From Polyangiaceae bacterium (GTDB lineage Bacteria > Myxococcota_A > Polyangia > Polyangiales > Polyangiaceae), in assembly GCA_020633235.1 (NCBI GenBank), contig JACKEA010000001.1, forward strand, positions 1,426,001 to 1,490,000: a stretch of DNA of 64,000 nt, in the 5' to 3' direction. Below are positions 57,937 through 64,000 of this stretch, one piece after another. Both the position numbers and the translations under genes were made by a program. The notes beneath the pieces are model-generated. The model was given only the letters and a program-made list of their open reading frames with translations, did not search any database and was not told the DNA's origin. Within the stretch, counting starts at the first letter, position 1. Every line of letters begins with the position of its first letter.

Positions 57937-60900
57937 TCACGTCGACCGCGACCCCAAAACCTGGTCGAGGAGCGCGAGGACGCCCCGCCGCGACGGGGTC
58001 GTCGCTCCCCGGGGCGACAGGCAGGTGCCCCGCACGCAGCGGGGGCAGCCATCCTCGCAGTCGCAGCCGAGGGCGATCTCCCGGGCCCAATAGAGCACGT
58101 GGCGCACGACCTCGCTGCTTACGGCCCGGGCAAATCCAACCTCTCCCGGATGGCGGTCCACGACCAGCAGCGCCGGGTCGTCTCCTCCCTGCCAGCCCAC
58201 GTCGAGGTCCTCCTCGCCGTGGCGCACGAAGGCCGGCAGCGCCGCCCGCGTCAGGTGCGCGAGGGCGTGGAGCGCCGCGTCGCTCGCGCCGTCCAGGTGC
58301 AGCGCCGCCACGCGGGTCTGGTAGCTGACCTCGATGGGCGCTTCGTAGCCGAGCTCGTCCGCGCGGGCGCGGGCTTCGTGAGCGATGCGAACGCCGAACA
58401 CCGTCTCCTTCAGCGCCACCTTCGGTTGGTGAAAGCGCACGCTGGCACCGGCGCCCAGATGGAGCTCGTTGCCCCGCCCTGGCAGCGCCAGCTCGATGCT
58501 GCGCACGCGGCTGGTGAGCAGCCGGCGGCGCTCCGGCTCCGCTAGCAACACGCCTCCGCCGATGTCGGTCTGCTCGTCCGGCATCAGCACCCGGTAGCGC
58601 CGGCCGTCCACCACGAACACGCGCCCCGGGTACGCTACGCTTGCGATGCGCACTGCGTCCGTGCTGAGGATCACTTCGCCGTCCGCGCGATCCAGGAGCT
58701 TCCCCGTCGCCGCGCTCGAAGCCACGGTGCTGCCGCGCTCCGCCGGCGGCGCGGACAGCGACAGCTCCACGTCCTGACTCGAGGTTCCATCCCGCGACAA
58801 GAGCCGTCGCTCCCGCGCCATCACCCGCGGCGCCGCAGCCGCATCCGTCACGCGCTCTACCGCCCGCACCGGGAAATCCCGCACCGCATCGCTGCGCAGC
58901 AGCGGCGCTTCCGCCACCGCGCAGCGCAAGTGCCGCTCTGCCAGCTCCAGGTTGTCGGGGGCCGCCACCAAGCTCGAGCCGAGGGTCAGCATCGGATGCA
59001 GGCCTTGCGGCGCGAGCCACTCGGGATGCTTGGCGAACAGCCGGCTCATGGGATCCGGATCCGGTATCCACACGTTGACCATGCGGTCCGCTCGAACCAC
59101 CACGCCGGGCGCTGCTTCTTCTTCGCCCTCATCGTCTGCTTGTTGGTCCGCCGCGGCCTCTTCGGGTTCCGCCTCTTTCTCGTCCTTCGCTTTGGGCTTC
59201 TCGAACCCGCCAAAGGGCAGCTCCACGTGCTCCACGTCCCCCCGGCGCCCGCCGATTTCCTGTGCCGAGGCCGTCCACACGCCGATGGCGCTGCGCCCCG
59301 CGTGCCGCGTGAAGAAGCCGAGCATCGCCGCCTTGTCGGCAGACAGTCGCGTGACGAGGGCCTCGGCCTGGTCGAGCTTCAGGTGCGTGTCGTCCCCCGG
59401 GCTGATCACCGCCTTGCCCCAGGTCAAGAGCACGCGGTTCACCTGCTGCTCTTGCTCGAAGGTCGACAGCACCGAAGAGAATCCCCAGTTCTCTGCGCTG
59501 TAGCCGCAGGCGATGGCCACGCCGCGGCTCGCCACCGCGGGGTGGAGCTCCGCCGGAGCTTGTGGCTCCGCAACCAGAACCTGCTGCATCGGAGCGCCGC
59601 GGCTGTCGGACTCGGGCCCGACGACGGTCAGGGTGGAGCCCATCAGGCGCTCGCAGAAACCGAGGACGTCCGGGCCGAAGGGGGCCACGGTGCACAGCAC
59701 CTGCGGCTTACCGCCCTCCAGCTTCGCCGCGCGGTGAAGCCGACGCATCACGTACATCAGGTTCGCGCCCACGGCGCCCGCGTAGCGATCCAGATCGATG
59801 CCCACCACCAGGGAGAGCCCCGCGAGGAACGCATCCCAGTCCGTTCGCGCGGCGCACAGCTCGGAGTGCAGCTCCTCTGGGGTGGCGAACACGATCTGCG
59901 GCTGCCGCGTACGCAGATCGAGGCCGCGGCGGCCCTGATTCGCCAGATCGTGATGGTGGATCGCCCAGCGCCAGCCGGACTTGCGCGCCAGCTCGCGGAA
60001 CGCGCGGGCTCGCCGCGCGCTTTCCGCGCGGTCCGGCGAGAGATACAGCACGCTGCCGCCGCCGAGGAGCACGGCTCGCAGGGCGAGCAGATCGCACAGC
60101 GTGCGCCGGCCGCTCAGCGGCGGCGTTTCCATCAATACGTTCTTGCCCTCGAGGATCGCTTCCGCCGCCGCCTCCTGGTGCACGTAGAAGCCGTCGATCT
60201 CGAGGTCCCGGAGCACGTCGGCGAGCATCGCGCTCTCCTCCGCCACGCGGGTGCGGGCGGCCAGGTGCTCGCCGTTGCCGGCCAGGGTGCCGCCGTCGCG
60301 CACGTCGAGCTGGGGACCGCGCGGATCGCTGGACAGCGCACGGACCAGCTGCGCCGGGTCGCGCTCCGTGACCTCCGGCTCGGCGCCGGCCTTCGCCTTG
60401 CGCTCGCGCTCCTTGGGCGGCTTGGGCGGAAGGACGAGGTTCAACGCCAGGCCTTCCACGACGATGGCGAGCAGCGCCCACACCGGCGGCGCCACGGCGC
60501 CGCTCACCGCTGCGGGCAAGCTCAGCACCTGCGCCCAGCGTAGCCCACGCACGAGCTTTCGATTCCACTCCTGGAAGCGGGGTTCCGCGGCGCCCGCTTC
60601 GAAATGCCCGGCGAGCTTGTAGAACCGCTCCGCGAAGGAAGTGCCGAGCTCCGCCTCGATCTCCCGGGCCACGCCGCCGTCCCCCTTGGTGAGCCCCAGG
60701 GCCCAGGCGGTGACCATGGCAATCGCCACGAACACGCTGTAGAGCAGCATGTAGCTGATGCCGAGCACCACCGCGTGGCGCGAGGGGCCGAGCTGTTCGA
60801 CCGGCGCGTCCGACACACCCGTCATCCACTCGATCAGAGCTTGTGCGAAGGAACGCCCGGTGGCCGAGAGGTACGCGAGCAGCAGCGCGAACGCGATCCC

Positions 60901-61086
60901 CGCGACGAGCGCGGAGAACAGGAACACCGGGCCCGGGCCCAGGCGCTTCGAGCTCTGCCGAAGGGCCGACAGCAAGCGCCGCCCGACGAACGTGGCGATG
61001 AGCAGGGTGAGCCCGGTCTGCAGCACGGTGCCCAAGAGCGGCGAGTAGCGATACAGCGCCACCAGCTGATCGATGAGGCCGCTCAC
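57937..61086 (-). CDS. membrane-anchored DUF1998-type helicase-like protein with eroded NTPase motifs
   Basis: 1049 residues from the GTG at 61086 (GTGA overlap with the upstream stop). Residues 1-220 contain about four membrane segments. A helicase-like body follows: HQEAAAEAILEGKNVL then TPPLSGRRT at about 321-329, where TPTGSGKT is expected. The DEAD position reads LVVGIDLDRYA. The C-terminal part matches DUF1998 (MrfA/YprA-type helicases): LLVVDRHPGEVGFARAV and a zinc cluster CDCEDGCPRCVRGTC near 1008-1022. ATP hydrolysis is unlikely from these motifs. The second gene of the operon with the tubulin-like protein. Confidence 0.75.
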   Translation of the reverse strand: MSGLIDQLVALYRYSPLLGTVLQTGLTLLIATFVGRRLLSALRQSSKRLGPGPVFLFSALVAGIAFALLLAYLSATGRSFAQALIEWMTGVSDAPVEQLGPSRHAVVLGISYMLLYSVFVAIAMVTAWALGLTKGDGGVAREIEAELGTSFAERFYKLAGHFEAGAAEPRFQEWNRKLVRGLRWAQVLSLPAAVSGAVAPPVWALLAIVVEGLALNLVLPPKPPKERERKAKAGAEPEVTERDPAQLVRALSSDPRGPQLDVRDGGTLAGNGEHLAARTRVAEESAMLADVLRDLEIDGFYVHQEAAAEAILEGKNVLMETPPLSGRRTLCDLLALRAVLLGGGSVLYLSPDRAESARRARAFRELARKSGWRWAIHHHDLANQGRRGLDLRTRQPQIVFATPEELHSELCAARTDWDAFLAGLSLVVGIDLDRYAGAVGANLMYVMRRLHRAAKLEGGKPQVLCTVAPFGPDVLGFCERLMGSTLTVVGPESDSRGAPMQQVLVAEPQAPAELHPAVASRGVAIACGYSAENWGFSSVLSTFEQEQQVNRVLLTWGKAVISPGDDTHLKLDQAEALVTRLSADKAAMLGFFTRHAGRSAIGVWTASAQEIGGRRGDVEHVELPFGGFEKPKAKDEKEAEPEEAAADQQADDEGEEEAAPGVVVRADRMVNVWIPDPDPMSRLFAKHPEWLAPQGLHPMLTLGSSLVAAPDNLELAERHLRCAVAEAPLLRSDAVRDFPVRAVERVTDAAAAPRVMARERRLLSRDGTSSQDVELSLSAPPAERGSTVASSAATGKLLDRADGEVILSTDAVRIASVAYPGRVFVVDGRRYRVLMPDEQTDIGGGVLLAEPERRRLLTSRVRSIELALPGRGNELHLGAGASVRFHQPKVALKETVFGVRIAHEARARADELGYEAPIEVSYQTRVAALHLDGASDAALHALAHLTRAALPAFVRHGEEDLDVGWQGGDDPALLVVDRHPGEVGFARAVSSEVVRHVLYWAREIALGCDCEDGCPRCVRGTCLSPRGATTPSRRGVLALLDQVLGSRST

Positions 61087-63401
61087 GACTTGCCCTCTCC
61101 GAGCACCACGATGCTCTCGCGGGTGAGGGCCGTACGCACCGTGACCAGGTGCACGCGATCTGGATCGCCGTGGGCCAGGGCTTGCGGCAAGCTGCGGGCG
61201 GCCTGTTTCGCTTCGCCCAGGGCGGCCAGCGCCCACTCCGGCGCGAACAGGTACTCGCGCTCCGCCGTGCGCTCGTCGAAGCCGGAAATTTCCAGCGGGA
61301 CGCCGAGCTTGCCCGACAACTCCCGCACGAACTCCACCACGAAGGGGCCCGCGTGCTCCCCGAGCACTTCCGACGACGGCTCCACGTGGGGCCGCACGGC
61401 GGCGAGCACGTTGTCCGGCAACAGGTAGCTCGGTGCGTCCTCGGCGTCCGCGCGATCCTCGGACAGCGACTGCTCGAACAGCTTCTGCGCCAGATCCGGC
61501 GGCGGGCGCATGGCCTCATACGTCGAGGCCATCAGCTCCGACGACGCCCGCGTGCGGTACAAGAGGTCGCCGCCCTCGCCGCCCGCGGACTCGCTGGCCA
61601 TGCGGCTCGCCTCGCCTTCGAACTCGCGCCGCAGGCGCGACAGCGCCGCCCCGATGCCGGTCAGCCGATCGACGTCGCGCGACGTGGCGTCGCGCAGGCG
61701 TGACAGGGCGCGGAGCGCCCAGGCGCGCATGACGAAGGCGAGCCGCGCCTCGTAGTAGCGCAGGATCGAGGGCTCGATGGCGTCCGACAAAAAGCGGCCG
61801 ACGGCAGCGCGGAGATCATCGCGCGCCGCGAGCAGCGCTTCGTGACGTTTCTTCTTGTGCCGCGCGAGCCAAAAGCCGATGGCCGCGCCGAACAAACAAA
61901 AAAGCCAGAGGTAGACCCAGGGAGCTTCCACCACGTAGGCGAGGGGCCCCGTCACGCGGATGGAGCTCGCGGATGGAGCGAGGGACAAGAGCGGAACCTT
62001 GCGCCACAGCAGCGCCACCACGATCCACTTCGGCAGGAACGCGCAGAGCGCCGTGGCCACCGCCGCGGCCAGCACACCGAAGGCCACCAGCCGGTACGGC
62101 CGCGGTCTCAGGGTGCTCTCCTCTCGCAGCCCGCGAAACGCCGACTCGACCTGGTCCGGCTTCGGGAACGGCGGCAGCCGTTCGGTCCGGAGCTTCTTCG
62201 ACAGCCGCTCGGTCTGCCGCGAGCTCTGGGCGTGCACCTGTTCCGCCAGGCGGAGGGCGAGGCCCCAACCGTGCGGCCCCGATCGCTCCAGCTCGAACAG
62301 CGCTGCCCGGGCGTCCGCCAACAGCTTGCGCGAGTGCGTGAGGCCGCGCTCGTCCGCCACCCGGCTGAGCTCGTCCATCTCCAGATCGTCCAGTCGCCGC
62401 ACCAGCGCATCCACCGTTTGCTCCAGCGACTCGTAGAAGCCCCAGCCGTAGCTCTGATCGCGGATCTGTTCCGGCGTGTCGCGCTCGGAGATGCCGGGAA
62501 AGCTCACGTGCGGCGCCTGCGCGCGGAGCAGCTCGATCAGATCCTCGCCGGACTCGTGCTTCACGATGGCGGCTTCGAGATCCTCCGCGCTGGTCACCAG
62601 CCGGCTCGCGCGCGCCGCGCCCGATGCAGCACCCGCCGCCGGTACGTCGAGCATGCCCTCGACGAGATCTGCAGCGCTCTTCGCCACGCAGTACTGACCC
62701 AAGGTCAGCTCCAGCGTCGCGCAGCCGAAAGAGGCGAACAATCTCCGGTCCCGGAGCTCCCCCGGCGGGCTTCGGAGAAAGTCGCGGATGGGCTGTTCTT
62801 GTCGCAGCCTGCCGCGGAGCATCAGCGACAGGAAGCTCACCACGGTGCTGGACAGCTCCGAGAGAGAGAGCTCGTAGCGACTGGTTTGCTGCTCCACCAC
62901 GAACACCCGGGGGACCAGGGCCGAAGGGTGTTGTTGGCTCGGCGCGGGAGCAAAAGCGTCGGCCTCGATGCGCGTCAGAGCCGCCGCGGCCTCCGCCGGG
63001 GCACGTCCGCTGCGCGACCCGCTGAGGCCGAGCACCGGCGAGAGCGTGAGGTTCGGCTGGTCGTGCGCCGAGAAAATGTGGCTGTACCGCGCTCGCAGGC
63101 GTGCTCCCACGCGCTGGATCAAATCCGGCACTGCGCTGCAGGCGTCCGCTTCACCCAGGTCCGCCACGATGAATACGTCCAGGGCCGGACGGCGATCGTC
63201 GCCGGGCGCGCGGCTCGAAAGCAAACCGGCGAGGCCCAGCAGGCGCTCCGCGGCGGCGAGCACGCGCTCCACGGGATCGCCGTCGCTCTGACCTTCGAGC
63301 AGGAGCGTCTGCGCCGTTTGCAGCGGACGGAGGCGCGCCACCACCTCGGCACCAAAGCTGCCGAGGCCGAAGACGATGGTGGGGCTCGAAACCCGGCTCA
63401 A
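61083..63401 (-). CDS. tubulin-like (Tubulin_2-type) membrane protein
   Basis: 772 residues. The N-terminus PTIVFGLGSFGAEVVARLRP matches the first glycine loop of Tubulin_2-type proteins. The later DVFIVADLGEADACSAVPDL occupies the place of the nucleotide-binding GGTGSG loop, which is missing. Helical domains follow, then two membrane segments (about 430-452 and 495-515) and a C-terminal cytoplasmic helical region. The stop overlaps the helicase-like gene and the start lies 8 bp after the preceding gene. It may form the filament or scaffold part of a membrane complex (inference). Confidence 0.6.
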   Translation of the reverse strand: MSRVSSPTIVFGLGSFGAEVVARLRPLQTAQTLLLEGQSDGDPVERVLAAAERLLGLAGLLSSRAPGDDRRPALDVFIVADLGEADACSAVPDLIQRVGARLRARYSHIFSAHDQPNLTLSPVLGLSGSRSGRAPAEAAAALTRIEADAFAPAPSQQHPSALVPRVFVVEQQTSRYELSLSELSSTVVSFLSLMLRGRLRQEQPIRDFLRSPPGELRDRRLFASFGCATLELTLGQYCVAKSAADLVEGMLDVPAAGAASGAARASRLVTSAEDLEAAIVKHESGEDLIELLRAQAPHVSFPGISERDTPEQIRDQSYGWGFYESLEQTVDALVRRLDDLEMDELSRVADERGLTHSRKLLADARAALFELERSGPHGWGLALRLAEQVHAQSSRQTERLSKKLRTERLPPFPKPDQVESAFRGLREESTLRPRPYRLVAFGVLAAAVATALCAFLPKWIVVALLWRKVPLLSLAPSASSIRVTGPLAYVVEAPWVYLWLFCLFGAAIGFWLARHKKKRHEALLAARDDLRAAVGRFLSDAIEPSILRYYEARLAFVMRAWALRALSRLRDATSRDVDRLTGIGAALSRLRREFEGEASRMASESAGGEGGDLLYRTRASSELMASTYEAMRPPPDLAQKLFEQSLSEDRADAEDAPSYLLPDNVLAAVRPHVEPSSEVLGEHAGPFVVEFVRELSGKLGVPLEISGFDERTAEREYLFAPEWALAALGEAKQAARSLPQALAHGDPDRVHLVTVRTALTRESIVVLGEGKS

Positions 63402-63409
63402 GGCGCCAC

Positions 63410-64000
63410 TTACATCTTGGCGAGCAGCGCCTCGAGGGCCTGCTGGGCAGCGGCGAGCTCTTGCTCGACGAACACTTGCTCCTTGCCTTCCAGAGCCAGG
63501 CGCAGGCGCTTGAGCTCATCGAGGTGCGCGCCCACCAGGCTGTTCGCGCCGGTCTTGTCGCGGTCTTCCACGAACTTGCTCTGCTTCTCGTCGATGGCCT
63601 GAACCAACCACTCCCGGATGGGCAGCTTGGCCTCGCGGAAGCGCGCGAAGGCGGCGTCGCGGAACCTGCCGAGATTGCGATCCCGCTCGGGAATGTCCTC
63701 GTTCGCGAAGCGGAACTCGCCATCTTCCGTCGCGGCCACCAGGCCCAGGCACTGCGCCCACACGAACTGCACCAGCTCCTCCGCGGCGCGGTTGGACTGC
63801 ACGCGGTCGCGCTTCTCGAGCCAGGCCTTTCTGCCGTGCCCCGCGACCACCGCCTTGGGCGCGATGTCCGCCAGACACGACAGCTCGTCCGGCGCGCCCT
63901 CCCATCGCTTGTCGATGTGCAGCGGTATGTCCGGAACCTTGCGGCCTTCGCAGTGCTCCGCGTGGGTGGCCGCGTGCTTGGGTTGGAACGGCAAATCCTG
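63410..64000 (-). CDS. operon protein upstream of the tubulin-like gene (5' end outside the window)
   Basis: 197 codons are visible and the frame is open at the right edge, so the start is outside or at a TTG near 63994. The visible part is polar and helical (ELVQFVWAQCLGLVAATEDG; FANEDIPERDRNLGRFRDAA), ending in a coiled-coil-like QELAAAQQALEALLAKM. No recognised domain. It lies 8 bp before the tubulin-like gene and is surely co-transcribed. Confidence 0.7.
   Translation of the reverse strand, partial: QDLPFQPKHAATHAEHCEGRKVPDIPLHIDKRWEGAPDELSCLADIAPKAVVAGHGRKAWLEKRDRVQSNRAAEELVQFVWAQCLGLVAATEDGEFRFANEDIPERDRNLGRFRDAAFARFREAKLPIREWLVQAIDEKQSKFVEDRDKTGANSLVGAHLDELKRLRLALEGKEQVFVEQELAAAQQALEALLAKM

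Noticed and set aside
59708..61519. Long second-frame open reading frames inside the helicase-like gene
   Set aside because: They are shadows of a GC-rich gene; Arg/Ala/Gly-rich translations without domain structure.

Overview
The window looks like a chromosomal segment of a large-genome, GC-rich myxobacterium (Myxococcota, probably the Polyangiales side). This is inferred from the GC- and Arg-rich coding, GTG and TTG starts, FHA-domain sigma-54 activators, a Ser/Thr kinase, Gly-rich cysteine lipoproteins and many secreted c-type cytochromes. No rRNA, CRISPR array or recognisable transposase is present; there is one tRNA.

Left part (1-10.9 kb): a respiratory and nitrosative-stress block. A leftward operon (4168 to beyond base 1) encodes a polytopic membrane protein, a DUF59 protein, three DUF2249-type proteins and the start of a haem-copper oxidase subunit I. 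A decayed sigma-54 activator lies next, and a well-formed -24/-12 promoter with two upstream palindromes drives an A-type/rhodanese fusion that lacks the usual cysteines. Around these are three cytochrome c lipoproteins, an NnrS-type protein and a Crp/Fnr regulator.

11.4-19.6 kb: a TetR-governed block with a three-part ABC exporter (adaptor, permease, ATPase), a large ATP/ADP-carrier-like protein with HEAT repeats, a cyclic-nucleotide-binding protein and a CDP-alcohol phosphatidyltransferase. Near-identical palindromes sit before the tetR gene and before the phosphatidyltransferase, so the block is probably one regulon.

20-50.4 kb: an accessory region of orphan genes, broken genes, duplications and nuclease-like proteins, ending in a tyrosine integrase whose 3' end abuts a tRNA-Gly. 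The most interesting parts are: an operon with a small zinc protein, a GIY-YIG-like protein, a repeat protein, a PD-(D/E)XK protein, a NYN-LOTUS protein and a tiny Gly-rich protein (34.9-38.2 kb); a helicase with an excisionase-type DNA-binding head plus a zinc-knuckle protein (41.8-44.0 kb); and a zincin / caspase-like / HNH trio (44.5-47.4 kb).

50.5-64 kb: more core-like genes. These are a class II amidotransferase, an FHA sigma-54 activator, transhydrogenase SthA, CBS proteins and a diguanylate cyclase. The window ends inside a tightly coupled operon of a tubulin-like membrane protein and a membrane-anchored DUF1998-type helicase; the usual NTPase motifs of both look eroded.
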